The notes: generated by a model from the letters alone, not told the origin. A DNA stretch of 14,674 nt from DYHD01 sp964411065 (GCA_964411065.1 CAYPJO010000048.1:1-14674); one strand, 5' to 3'. Shown: positions 1 through 7,513, numbered from the stretch's first letter. Made by a program: numbers and translations.

Positions 1-38
1 AATTTTACCATAACCATTTTTACACAATTTTTAGGTAA

Positions 39-230
39 ATCTCCAGCAATCCATTCATTAGTAATCTTAAGAAATCCATAAAAGTAGAGTCTTGGTTTGA
101 CAAACCCAGAAAGTCTGGTTACATTGAGATAGATCTTGTGCATCACAGTGGAGCATCAGGCAAGGAAGAGTTTATATATACTCTTACAGCAATAGATAGT
201 CTCTATCTATTGCCTATGAAAAGAAACTAA
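39..230 (+). pseudogene. Transposase remnant, DDE/rve integrase fold (IS481/ISNCY-like)
   Basis: A 63-codon open stretch, open upstream only to a stop at 36-38 and ending at TAA 228-230. It reads ...SWFDKPRKSGYIEIDLV, then HHSG and EEFIYTLTAID. This matches the start of the rve catalytic core in IS481/ISNCY-type transposases, whose usual form is PGFLEIDLVxHxG...GEFxYTLTxTD. The Asp of EID is the expected first catalytic residue. After TAID the reading goes straight to LLPMKRN and a stop, as if the usual TGWTE segment had been lost, and the rest of the catalytic core (second Asp, Glu) is absent. No start codon, terminal inverted repeats or target duplication is visible. This is a dead fragment next to the phoU end of the pst cluster. 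Family assignment is by motif memory, so superfamily is likelier to be right than subgroup. Confidence 0.7.
189..213. repeat. Perfect 11-bp inverted repeat with 3-nt loop
   Basis: GCAATAGATAG at 189-199 is the exact reverse complement of CTATCTATTGC at 203-213, with loop TCT. It lies at the point where the transposase remnant loses homology (TAID | LLPM). No T-run follows on either strand, so a Rho-independent terminator is unlikely. It may mark a rearrangement. Confidence 0.6.
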
Positions 231-242
231 GGAGGCTAAATC

Positions 243-302
243 ATGAAAAGATTTAATTATATTTCAGAGAGATTTTATTTTGAGGAAATACGATGGAGTT
301 AG
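243..302 (+). other. Possible 19-codon ORF with strong Shine-Dalgarno
   Basis: AAGGAGG at 229-235 sits 7 nt before ATG 243. The frame encodes MKRFNYISERFYFEEIRWS and ends at TAG 300-302. Apart from the good ribosome-binding site nothing supports a real protein. There is no recognisable motif, and the site lies in transposase debris. It is kept only because it is the best translation signal in the gene-less first 326 bases. Confidence 0.15.
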
Positions 303-326
303 AAAAAATGTGGAACTTAAGAAAGA

Positions 327-986
327 CTATTCAGCAACGGTTGTATGCCTTATTATCTTGCCCTCAACAAGGTAAATTACCATTTCAGCTATGTTTGTTG
401 CATGATCTGCGATGCGTTCGAGATATTGAGCAATAAAAATAATTCTGAGCGCTCTGCATATAAGATTAGGATTTTCCAGCATTAAAAATATTAGCTCACT
501 GATTATTAAATGCTTGAGATCGTCAATCTCGTCATCCCTCATTATTACATCCATAGCCAATCTTTTGTCTTTGTTCACAAAGGCGTCTAAAGCATCTCTG
601 GTCATTCCATGGGCTATATCTCTCATCCGAGGAATGTCAACATATGGTTTTATGGCAGGCTCTTTATTGAGTTCTAAAACTCTTTCAGCAATATTTACAG
701 CAAGGTCATTCATTCTTTCAAGATCGGTAATTATCTTCATCCCAGTCGTGATAAATCTTAAATCGCTAGCCTTTGGTTGTCTGAGAGCGATTAATCGGAT
801 GCACTCTTCGTCTATCTCAACGTCAAGGGCGTTAACTAAATGGTCTTTCTTGATTAAGTTCTCTGCAAGGGCGTTATCTCTTTCTAAAAGAGCTTTGATG
901 CAGTCCCTGATAGAATTCTCTACAAGAGCCCCCATCTCGAGAATCTTCCCTTTAAGCTTAGCTAATTCTTCATCAAAAATCGCCAT
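327..986 (-). CDS. phoU: PhoU, phosphate transport/regulation protein
   Basis: A 219-residue protein of the usual PhoU length, cytoplasmic and built from two repeated three-helix bundles. Each half carries the family metal-binding signature: DLERMNDLAVNIAE around residues 88-101 and YLERIADHATNIAE around 188-201, with E90/D94 and E190/D194 as the likely ligands. PhoU links PstSCAB transport to the PhoR/PhoB two-component system and restrains phosphate uptake and Pho signalling when phosphate is sufficient. It is the last gene of the pst cluster. Its ATG shares one base with the pstB stop (TAATG), so the two are translationally coupled. No Rho-independent terminator is obvious downstream (positions below 327), where transposase debris begins. 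No phoB or phoR is in the window. Confidence 0.97.
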   Translation of the reverse strand: MAIFDEELAKLKGKILEMGALVENSIRDCIKALLERDNALAENLIKKDHLVNALDVEIDEECIRLIALRQPKASDLRFITTGMKIITDLERMNDLAVNIAERVLELNKEPAIKPYVDIPRMRDIAHGMTRDALDAFVNKDKRLAMDVIMRDDEIDDLKHLIISELIFLMLENPNLICRALRIIFIAQYLERIADHATNIAEMVIYLVEGKIIRHTTVAE

Positions 987-1756
987 TATCCAAACCTCCC
1001 AGTAATATACTCTTCTGTTAATTTTTCTGTTGGGGCAGTGAAAAATTTCTCTGTTTTGCCGTATTCTATAAGCTCTCCTAAATACATAAAAGCGGTATAG
1101 TCTGAAACCCTTGCAGCCTGCTGCATATTATGAGTAACAATTATTATAGTAACATTCTTCTTTAATTCTACAATAAGTTCTTCTATTTTAGAAGTAGCAA
1201 TAGGATCGAGAGCAGATGTTGGCTCATCAAATAATAAAATTTCTGGGTTAGTGGCTAAAGCACGAGCTATACACAACCTTTGTTGTTGTCCACCGGAGAG
1301 ATCAAAAGCTGGCTTATCAATTCTATCTTTTACTTCATCCCATAATGCAGCTCCTCTTAAAGATTTCTCGACCACTTCTGCTAAAACCTTTTTACTATTG
1401 ATCCCCCTTACTCTTAAACCATAGGCTACATTTTCAAAAATACTTTTTGGAAAAGGATTTGGTTTTTGGAAGACCATACTAATACGCATCCTTACTTCTA
1501 TGGGGTCTATTTGAGGGGATATGATATCAATTTTATCAGGGTTTAAGATGATGCTACCTTCATATCTATTATGTGGGTAGAGGTCGTGCATTCTATTGAA
1601 GCACCTAAGAAAGGTTGTTTTACCACAACCTGAAGGGCCTATTAAAGCTGTGACCCTCTTTTCTAAAATTGAAATATTGAGATTCTTTAAAGCTTGCACT
1701 TTACCATAAAAAAAATTAAGATTTTTAACCTCTGCCTTAATATTATCTTTTACCAT
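986..1756 (-). CDS. pstB: PstB, phosphate ABC transporter ATP-binding protein
   Basis: A 256-residue ABC ATPase that drives phosphate import through PstA/PstC. Visible motifs are Walker A GPSGCGKT (40-47), the PstB-typical VFQKPNPFP Q-loop (about 95-103), signature LSGGQQQR (153-160), Walker B ILLFDEP (173-179) and the switch histidine in VTHN (about 207-210). PstB proteins characteristically read FxKPNPFP after the Q-loop, which separates them from generic ABC ATPases. The ATG overlaps the 3' end of pstA by 7 bp, and the stop overlaps the phoU start by 1 bp, as expected for one transcript. All catalytic residues are present and length is normal. Confidence 0.98.
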   Translation of the reverse strand: MVKDNIKAEVKNLNFFYGKVQALKNLNISILEKRVTALIGPSGCGKTTFLRCFNRMHDLYPHNRYEGSIILNPDKIDIISPQIDPIEVRMRISMVFQKPNPFPKSIFENVAYGLRVRGINSKKVLAEVVEKSLRGAALWDEVKDRIDKPAFDLSGGQQQRLCIARALATNPEILLFDEPTSALDPIATSKIEELIVELKKNVTIIIVTHNMQQAARVSDYTAFMYLGELIEYGKTEKFFTAPTEKLTEEYITGRFG

Positions 1757-2658
1757 TTGATTTTCTTCCTGAATCTATATCTAATATAAATAGCCAGTGC
1801 ATTCATAATAAGAGTCATGACCATCAAAACTATTCCTGCAGCAGCTGCATTTACTTGAAACTCTTTTTGTGGTCTCGTTACCCAGTTGAACATCTGAATT
1901 GGCATAGCAGTAAAAGGATCAAATAACCATCTTAAAGATATAAAAGGTAATTCCGAAGAGATAGGTGATGATGGTAAAAAAGCTATAAAGGTTAAAGCCC
2001 CTACAGTTATTATTGGGGCAGTCTCTCCTATAGCTCTTGATAATCCTATTATTATACCCGTTAAAATTCCTCCAAGAGAATAAGGGAAGAGGTGCCATTG
2101 GATTGTTTGCCATTTTGTTGCCCCAAGGGCATAAGATGCTTCCCGAATTGAGTTAGGTATAGCCCTTATCGATTCTCTCGTCGACATAATTACCATGGGT
2201 AAAATTAAAAGAGCAAGGGTCAAACCTCCTGTTAAAATACTCTCTCCGAATTTGAAGAAGTAAACAAAGAGACCAAGTGCTAAAAGCCCATAAACTATCG
2301 AGGGGACCCCAGCAAGATTAGCAATATTTATTTCAATAATGTTTGTAAACCAGTTTTTTTTACCATACTCTTCTAAATATATTCCAGCTGCTATACCTAC
2401 TGGGATCGCAGCTAAAGCTGTAACGAAAAGGAGCAAAAAACTGCCAACCCATGCAGAAAGAATTCCAGCATTTTCAGGTATTCTTGAGGGGAAGGAGGTT
2501 AAGAATTTATAGGTCAGTCTCGGGTAACCGTCTATAAATAAATCAATAAAAAGAACTACCAATAAAAATAGGCCGACTATAGTAGAAAGTAGCCCAATTA
2601 TTAAAAATATGTTACTTAGAAATTTGTTATGTTTTATCCTTTTTCTTAAATCGGTCAT
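1750..2658 (-). CDS. pstA: PstA, phosphate ABC transporter permease
   Basis: A 302-residue inner-membrane permease of the BPD_transp_1 type. A first hydrophobic helix lies at about residues 15-42, followed by a periplasmic loop and a core of five further membrane segments. The EAA loop is recognisable as SIREASYALGATKWQTI (about 170-186), the contact surface for PstB, followed by the conserved GLSRAIGETAPI signature found in both Pst permeases. It pairs with PstC to form the phosphate channel. The C-terminus is basic (RYRFRKK). It starts 5 nt after the pstC stop and overlaps pstB by 7 bp. It is complete with no frame damage. Confidence 0.97.
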   Translation of the reverse strand: MTDLRKRIKHNKFLSNIFLIIGLLSTIVGLFLLVVLFIDLFIDGYPRLTYKFLTSFPSRIPENAGILSAWVGSFLLLFVTALAAIPVGIAAGIYLEEYGKKNWFTNIIEINIANLAGVPSIVYGLLALGLFVYFFKFGESILTGGLTLALLILPMVIMSTRESIRAIPNSIREASYALGATKWQTIQWHLFPYSLGGILTGIIIGLSRAIGETAPIITVGALTFIAFLPSSPISSELPFISLRWLFDPFTAMPIQMFNWVTRPQKEFQVNAAAAGIVLMVMTLIMNALAIYIRYRFRKKIKW

Positions 2659-2663
2659 ATTTT

Positions 2664-3545
2664 TTAATAAGCTTCTCTGATCTTTTTTCTTAACCAGAAG
2701 CCTACTATATTGAAGAAAAGTGTCATCATAAAAAGAGTCATACCCGCAGCGAATATTGTCTTATACTCCATCGATCCGTGGGGGACATCGCCAAGGCTAA
2801 CCTGAACAATATAGGCTGTGAGAGTCTGAACAGGCTCGTAGGGATTGATTGTAAAATTAGGCATCATCCCAGCTGCGATAGCTACAACCATCGTCTCGCC
2901 AACTGCCCTTGATATCCCTATCAGAAATGCTGCAGCTATTCCTGAAAAGGCAGAAGGGATGATTACCTTAAAAGCTGTCTGAAATTTAGTAGCACCCATT
3001 GCATAGGAGCCTTCTCTTATGTGCATTGGGACAGCTCTCATAGAATCTTCACTAACTGAACTTACATAAGGTATAATCATTATGCCTATTATAATTCCAG
3101 GGCTTAAAGCATTGAATCCTGAAAGATCTGGTAAAAAATTCTGTAAAATTGGCGTAAGAAATAAAAGAGCAAAGTAACCATAGACTACTGTTGGAACAGC
3201 AGCAAGTAATTCGAGTATTGGTTTGATAATCTCTCTTACCTTATGAGGTGCATATTCGCTTAGATAGACTGCAGACATTAAGCCTAACGGTAAAGCTACT
3301 AATAGAGCTATAAATGTAGTAAGCAATGTGCCCATAACAAGAGGTAAAATCCCAAATTTAGGTGGCTCAAAGAGCGGCGCCCATGTAGTCCCTGTAAAAA
3401 ATTCATAAATTGAAACTTCTTTGAAAAACTCTAATGTTTCATAAGATAAAACAACCACAATACTTATAGTTATAAAGATCGATGATAGAGCGCATATAAA
3501 AAGTAATGATTCTATAGATCTTTCTTTGATTTTCTTAATCTTCAA
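2664..3545 (-). CDS. pstC: PstC, phosphate ABC transporter permease
   Basis: A 293-residue permease partner of PstA. It has an N-terminal membrane helix (about 12-35), a periplasmic segment, then the BPD_transp_1 core. The EAA-like loop reads HIREGSYAMGATKFQTA (about 176-192), followed by GISRAVGETMVVAIAAG, the classic PstC signature. The start codon is TTG at 3543-3545, chosen because AAGGGA at 3551-3556 lies 5 nt upstream and no in-frame ATG nearby keeps the first helix intact. The gene has its own Pho-box-like promoter 40-80 bp upstream, in addition to readthrough from pstS across a hairpin, so it can be transcribed separately from pstS. Some annotations may choose a different first codon, but the product is not in doubt. 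Confidence 0.96.
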   Translation of the reverse strand: MKIKKIKERSIESLLFICALSSIFITISIVVVLSYETLEFFKEVSIYEFFTGTTWAPLFEPPKFGILPLVMGTLLTTFIALLVALPLGLMSAVYLSEYAPHKVREIIKPILELLAAVPTVVYGYFALLFLTPILQNFLPDLSGFNALSPGIIIGIMIIPYVSSVSEDSMRAVPMHIREGSYAMGATKFQTAFKVIIPSAFSGIAAAFLIGISRAVGETMVVAIAAGMMPNFTINPYEPVQTLTAYIVQVSLGDVPHGSMEYKTIFAAGMTLFMMTLFFNIVGFWLRKKIREAY

Positions 3546-3585
3546 TTTATTCCCTTAAATTCTCTTTAAATCTTTAAATCTTATA

Positions 3586-3628
3586 ATAGTATCATAAAAA
3601 TGTTACAAAGATATTACAAAAATGTTAA
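3586..3628 (-). promoter_or_regulatory. Pho-box array and promoter of pstCAB-phoU
   Basis: On the - strand three contiguous 11-bp units read TTAACATTTTT (3628-3618), GTAATATCTTT (3617-3607) and GTAACATTTTT (3606-3596), then a -10-like TACTAT (3591-3586). The consensus is kTAAyATyTTT. The core TAA of the last unit lies the same distance from the -10 as in the pstS promoter. No TTGACA -35 is present, as is usual for activator-dependent Pho promoters. The predicted leader to the TTG start is about 34 nt. The sequence pattern is seen directly; the PhoB role is inferred. Confidence 0.7.
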
Positions 3629-3633
3629 ATAAA

Positions 3634-3665
3634 AATGAAAAAGAGGGACATCCCTCTTTTTCATT
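3634..3665 (-). terminator. Hairpin between pstS and pstC (terminator/attenuator)
   Basis: A perfect 15-bp inverted repeat (arms 3634-3648 and 3651-3665) with a 2-nt spacer lies 35 bp after the pstS stop. The GC-rich core is GAGGGA/TCCCTC, flanked by A5 and T5 tracts that end the hairpin in U residues on the - strand. In pst operons such a hairpin lets pstS mRNA accumulate above the downstream permease genes. The pstC Pho-box array starts only 6 bp beyond it. Confidence 0.75.
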
Positions 3666-3700
3666 AGATATTAGATATTGTGCTCTTTTGTTTTATATTT

Positions 3701-4705
3701 TTATTTGCTTTTTTCTTCTAACTTTAATAAATCCTCAATCCTTAGTCCTACTGTCTCCTCTTTACCAAACATAGTACCAGTTTTTAACTTTGCAAATCTA
3801 TCCTGTGCAAGCTCATAAGCAGTCTTTGGTAGTGGTATATATCTTGCTTCTTTTGTTAGTTTTGCTGCATTTTTAAGAAAGAAATCTACAAACTCTTTTA
3901 CCTCTGGTTTCTTGGTAGCTGCCTCTTTGTTAATGTAGAGCAACAAGGGACGTGAAAGAGGAGTATATGTGCCATTCATAATAGTCTTTTCAGAAGGGCT
4001 AACTGGACCTTTACCACTGTCGATAGCTACAACCTTAAGTTTATCCTTATTCTCTTCGTAATAGGCTAATCCAAAATAACCAAGTGCATATTTATCTCGA
4101 GCAACTCCTTGAACAAGAACATTATCGTCTTCACTTGCTGTAAAATCTGCACGAGATGATTTTGCTTTGCCCACTACAGCCTCGGTGAAATAATCAAAAG
4201 TTCCAGAATCTGCCCCAGGTCCAAAGAGTTTGAGAGGTGCATCTGGCCATTCTGGTCTAACCTGATTCCATTTTTTAATAGTACCTGCTGCCGCAGGTTC
4301 CCACATCTTTTTAAGATCTGCTATAGTGAGAGATGTTACCCAAGTGTTTTGGGGATTAACTACCACTGCCAGACCATCGTAGGCGATTGGCAACTCAATA
4401 TACTCTACTTTTCCCTCTTTACATGCCTCTATTTCTTTTTTTGAAATGGGTCTGGAGGCATTATTAATATCTGTTTCACCTCTACAGAACTTCTTGAAAC
4501 CACCACCTGTACCTGAAATGCCAACTGTCACTTTAATTGCACCCTTTTTTGCCCTCTGAAATTCCTCTGACACCGCCTCTGTAATAGGATAGACTGTGCT
4601 TGAACCATCGATCTTGACAATCTTATCAGCAGAAAAAGCATTCATAACATGCAATGATGTGAAACACACCATTACAAGTAAATAGAGAAAAACTTTTTTT
4701 AACAT
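3701..4705 (-). CDS. pstS: PstS, periplasmic phosphate-binding protein
   Basis: A 334-residue protein from the chosen start. It captures phosphate in the periplasm and hands it to PstC/PstA. Residues 1-26 form a Sec signal peptide (MLKK, a hydrophobic core, then AFSA|DK); the Cys in the core lacks a lipobox context. Phosphate-contact segments are GSSTVYPI (about 34-41), GISGTGGGF and GADSGTFDYF, with YGLAYY further on. The ATG at 4703-4705 is preferred because AGGAGG (4711-4716) lies 5 nt upstream and a signal peptide follows directly. An in-frame GTG at 4744 would add 13 polar residues and sits at about the predicted transcription start, so it is unlikely to be used. First gene of the pst cluster, with its own four-unit Pho-box promoter. 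Confidence 0.96.
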   Translation of the reverse strand: MLKKVFLYLLVMVCFTSLHVMNAFSADKIVKIDGSSTVYPITEAVSEEFQRAKKGAIKVTVGISGTGGGFKKFCRGETDINNASRPISKKEIEACKEGKVEYIELPIAYDGLAVVVNPQNTWVTSLTIADLKKMWEPAAAGTIKKWNQVRPEWPDAPLKLFGPGADSGTFDYFTEAVVGKAKSSRADFTASEDDNVLVQGVARDKYALGYFGLAYYEENKDKLKVVAIDSGKGPVSPSEKTIMNGTYTPLSRPLLLYINKEAATKKPEVKEFVDFFLKNAAKLTKEARYIPLPKTAYELAQDRFAKLKTGTMFGKEETVGLRIEDLLKLEEKSK

Positions 4706-4749
4706 CTTGACCTCCTTTTTTTGTCTTATATCATCTGTTTTCACTTACT

Positions 4750-4804
4750 ATTATAAGAGAGATGTATTAAAAGGATATTAAACTAATGTTACATAAATAT
4801 TAAA
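4750..4804 (-). promoter_or_regulatory. Four-unit Pho-box array and promoter of pstS
   Basis: On the - strand four contiguous 11-bp units read TTTAATATTTA (4804-4794), TGTAACATTAG (4793-4783), TTTAATATCCT (4782-4772) and TTTAATACATC (4771-4761), followed by a perfect -10 TATAAT at 4755-4750. The consensus is TkTAAyAT plus three loose bases. There is no TTGACA -35; the last unit occupies that place. The 11-bp period matches known PhoB box spacing. Transcription would begin near 4743, giving a leader of roughly 38 nt. Confidence 0.75.
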
Positions 4805-4886
4805 ATTAAAAAACTTTTTAAAAACTCTAAAATTATGATTTTATCGTAGCTCCTATCTTAAAGATCGACAAATTTATTCAAATCAG

Positions 4887-4914
4887 TTGTGTTAAAATAT
4901 TCTTATTTTAAGAT
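4887..4914 (+). promoter_or_regulatory. Weak candidate promoter for hisH-selB
   Basis: TTGTGT (4887-4892) and TAAGAT (4909-4914) are separated by 16 nt, about 58 nt before the hisH GTG. Both hexamers deviate from consensus and the region is very AT-rich, so this is only the best candidate in the divergent intergenic space. Confidence 0.25.
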
Positions 4915-4972
4915 AAAGAGCCAATTTGATCTAATCTAATCAAAAATACATTTTAGGTTAAGTGATACTACC

Positions 4973-5617
4973 GTGATTGCAATAATAGATTATGGAATGG
5001 GAAATTTAAAGAGCGTAGAAAAAGCTTTAATAAAAACTGGTGCAGAAGTAGCTGTTACACAAAACCGCAAAGTAATTTCAAACTCGAGGGGGATAGTTTT
5101 GCCCGGTGTTGGTGCCTTTCGTGATTGTATGAAAAATCTTGAGAGATTAGAACTTCTTGAATTAGTAAAGACAGAGATAGCCAAAGGTAAACCTTACTTT
5201 GGAATTTGTCTTGGACTTCAAGTTCTATTCTCAGAGTCCGAAGAGTTTGGATTCTGCAAAGGTATGTCAATATTTGAGGGGAAGGTGCAAAAATTCAACT
5301 TCGATAATCTCACAAATTCTTTTCCAGAGTCGCAAAGACTAAAGATCCCCCATATGGGCTGGAATTCAATTTATTTCATAAGAAAACCACCTATCTGTCA
5401 GAATATACCAGATGAATCATATTTTTACTTTGTCCATTCATACTATGTATCTCCTCAAAATTGCGACATAATAGCTGCAAAGACAAATTACGGTTTTGAT
5501 TTTGTTTCTATGGTATGGAGAGATAACATTTTTGCTACACAGTTCCATCCTGAAAAGAGCCAAAAACTTGGTATCATGATGCTAAAGGGCTTTAAAGAAT
5601 TTTGTGACAAGTCATGA
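4973..5617 (+). CDS. hisH: HisH, glutaminase subunit of imidazole glycerol phosphate synthase
   Basis: A 214-residue class I glutamine amidotransferase. It releases ammonia from glutamine for HisF, which makes IGP and AICAR in histidine biosynthesis. The N-terminal IAIIDYGMGNLKSV is typical of HisH. The catalytic triad is visible: C79 in GICLG, H192 and E194 in TQFHPEKSQ. PGVGAF (about 44-49), HMGWN (127-131) and YFVHSYYV (152-159) are further family motifs. The start is GTG at 4973, where IIDYGMGN is in its normal place; only a weak AGG lies upstream. No hisF, hisA or other his gene adjoins it. The next gene is selB, overlapping by 4 bp (ATGA), which is an unusual partner. The partner HisF must be encoded elsewhere. 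Confidence 0.96.
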   Translation: MIAIIDYGMGNLKSVEKALIKTGAEVAVTQNRKVISNSRGIVLPGVGAFRDCMKNLERLELLELVKTEIAKGKPYFGICLGLQVLFSESEEFGFCKGMSIFEGKVQKFNFDNLTNSFPESQRLKIPHMGWNSIYFIRKPPICQNIPDESYFYFVHSYYVSPQNCDIIAAKTNYGFDFVSMVWRDNIFATQFHPEKSQKLGIMMLKGFKEFCDKS

Positions 5618-7506
5618 CTAAAAATGTAGTACTTGGTACTGCTGGACATATTGACCACGGTAAAACTGCTCTTGTGAAGGCTTTAACAGGAACAGACCCT
5701 GATAGACTTAAGGAAGAAAAAGAACGAGGTATTACAATAGATATCGGATTTGCAAATCTCTATTATCCCCATGATGATTTAACTGTTAGCATTGTAGATG
5801 TCCCAGGGCATGAAAGACTTATCAGAAATATGCTGGCCGGAGCAGGAGGTATTGATATTGTCTTGTTGGTTATAGCTGCCGATGAAGGGATAATGCCTCA
5901 AAGTAGAGAGCATCTCGCAATTTGTGAGTTATTAAAGATAAAAAGTGGTATTGTGGTGATCACTAAGTCTGACTTAGTAGATGAAGAATGGCTTAGCCTA
6001 ATCACTGATGACGTTCGAGATTTTATAAAAGGTACCTTTTTACAAGATGCAGAAATAATTCCTGTTTCATCAAAGACTGGTTACAATATCGATCTTTTAA
6101 AGGATAAAATTAGATCAGTAGCATTAAAAGTAGAACCAAAATTAATAGATGCTCTATTCAGGTTACCTATTGATAGAGTCTTTACTCTGAAGGGGTTTGG
6201 AACAATCGTTACAGGCACAGTTCTCTCAGGTACAATCGAACTTGACTCTCCAGTGGAAATATTACCAGTCGGTACTAAAAGTAAAGTGAGAGGTCTTCAA
6301 ACTCATGGGAAAAGTGTCGAAAAAGCTTATGCAGGTCAAAGAATAGGCTTAAACCTTCAAGGAGTTGATAAAGACGAACTTAAAAGAGGTGATTTAGTAG
6401 TGGTTCCCAATAAGTTTAATCTAACAAAGGTTCTCGATGCAAGATTGGAGCTTCTTAAAACCGCACCAGTCGTTAAAAATAGAAGCTTAGTCCACTTTTA
6501 TTTAGGCACCTTAGAGACTATTGCGAGAGTGGTTATCTATAATAAAGATGAAATTTCTGCTGGTGAATCATGTTTGTGCCAATTTAGATTACAAGATCCA
6601 GTTGTAGCTCTTGCTGGAGATAGATATATCGTTAGACGATTTTCCCCACTGGAGACAATAGGAGGAGGTGAAATCATCGATCCAATCCCAAGGAAAAGAA
6701 AAAAAGGAGAGCCTTTAGATGACTTAATACTTTTAGATAAAGGTTCTTTAATGCAAAAGATAGAAACAAAAATTAAAATGTCTAAGTTCAAAGGTTTAAG
6801 GATCTCAGAAATTCAGGGTTGGATAAGGGATAACTTATCAGAAATTGGTGCAAACCTTGAGCAATTGGTCAAAAAAGGTTTAATCATTAAACATCAGGAT
6901 CACTTTTTCCATAGAGATATCTTCGAAACCTTTAAAAAGCGCTTGATCTCAATCCTTACAAAGTTCCATGAGACACACCAATTTAAAGCAGGCCTTCCAA
7001 AGGAAGAACTCAAACAGCACTTTATTGCTGAAGGTAGGCAATCAGAATCTATTTTTTGTCTTATTCCACAAATAAAAGAAGTGATCGTAGATAAGGATAT
7101 AATAAGACTCAGAGATTTTAAGATTCCAGATGGTGATTCAATTGAGACACTAAAAAGGCAGATAATTGATATCCTTGATAAAGAAAGATATCAACCCTCT
7201 TTGCGACATGAACTTGCATCCAAACTTTCTATCAAAGAAAAGGACTTAACTGATATTTTGAAGCTTCTCGCACAAAAAGGAGTGCTTATTAGAATCAATG
7301 ATTCAATGTATATTACAAAGAACCATTATGACAGAATGATAGAACTTTTGAAGCAGTTTTTCAAGAAAAAGGACCAGATGACTGTTGCAGAATTTAGAGA
7401 TATCTTAAATACAACTCGTAAATATGCACTCCCTATTCTTGAATATCTCGATTCTAACAAAGTAACACTTCGAGTTGGGGAAGTGAGAAAATTAATGTTA
7501 AAATAA
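5614..7506 (+). CDS. selB: SelB, selenocysteine-specific elongation factor
   Basis: A 630-residue GTPase that brings Sec-tRNA(Sec) to the ribosome at UGA codons followed by a SECIS hairpin. G1 is GHIDHGKT (11-18), G2 lies in RGITIDIGF (38-46), G3 is DVPGHE (62-67) and G4 is TKSD (117-120). The phrase RLKEEKERGITIDIGFA is diagnostic of SelB rather than EF-Tu. EF-Tu-like beta-barrel domains 2 and 3 follow (about 175-370). The remaining 250 residues match the C-terminal winged-helix repeats that bind SECIS RNA, ending in LNTTRKYALPILEYLD near 605-620, the conserved last winged helix. Length is close to that of other bacterial SelB proteins. The ATG overlaps the hisH stop. selA, selC and selD are not in the window, so selenoprotein synthesis is inferred from this gene alone. 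Confidence 0.97.
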   Translation: MTKNVVLGTAGHIDHGKTALVKALTGTDPDRLKEEKERGITIDIGFANLYYPHDDLTVSIVDVPGHERLIRNMLAGAGGIDIVLLVIAADEGIMPQSREHLAICELLKIKSGIVVITKSDLVDEEWLSLITDDVRDFIKGTFLQDAEIIPVSSKTGYNIDLLKDKIRSVALKVEPKLIDALFRLPIDRVFTLKGFGTIVTGTVLSGTIELDSPVEILPVGTKSKVRGLQTHGKSVEKAYAGQRIGLNLQGVDKDELKRGDLVVVPNKFNLTKVLDARLELLKTAPVVKNRSLVHFYLGTLETIARVVIYNKDEISAGESCLCQFRLQDPVVALAGDRYIVRRFSPLETIGGGEIIDPIPRKRKKGEPLDDLILLDKGSLMQKIETKIKMSKFKGLRISEIQGWIRDNLSEIGANLEQLVKKGLIIKHQDHFFHRDIFETFKKRLISILTKFHETHQFKAGLPKEELKQHFIAEGRQSESIFCLIPQIKEVIVDKDIIRLRDFKIPDGDSIETLKRQIIDILDKERYQPSLRHELASKLSIKEKDLTDILKLLAQKGVLIRINDSMYITKNHYDRMIELLKQFFKKKDQMTVAEFRDILNTTRKYALPILEYLDSNKVTLRVGEVRKLMLK

Positions 7507-7513
7507 AAGAAAT

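Noticed and set aside
280..326. KYDGV-like reading resembling another transposase family before phoU
   Set aside because: The match is only five residues, and the frame then runs antisense into phoU, so coincidence is more likely.
514..1005. 163-codon open frame on the + strand opposite phoU
   Set aside because: It is the antisense of an unmistakable phoU with matching codon register. Its product is low-complexity Ser/Leu/Ile, has no motif, and has no ribosome-binding site.
4706..4744. N-terminal extension of PstS from GTG 4744
   Set aside because: It would place 13 polar residues before a normal signal peptide, lies at about the predicted transcription start, and has no Shine-Dalgarno; the ATG at 4703-4705 has AGGAGG at 5 nt.
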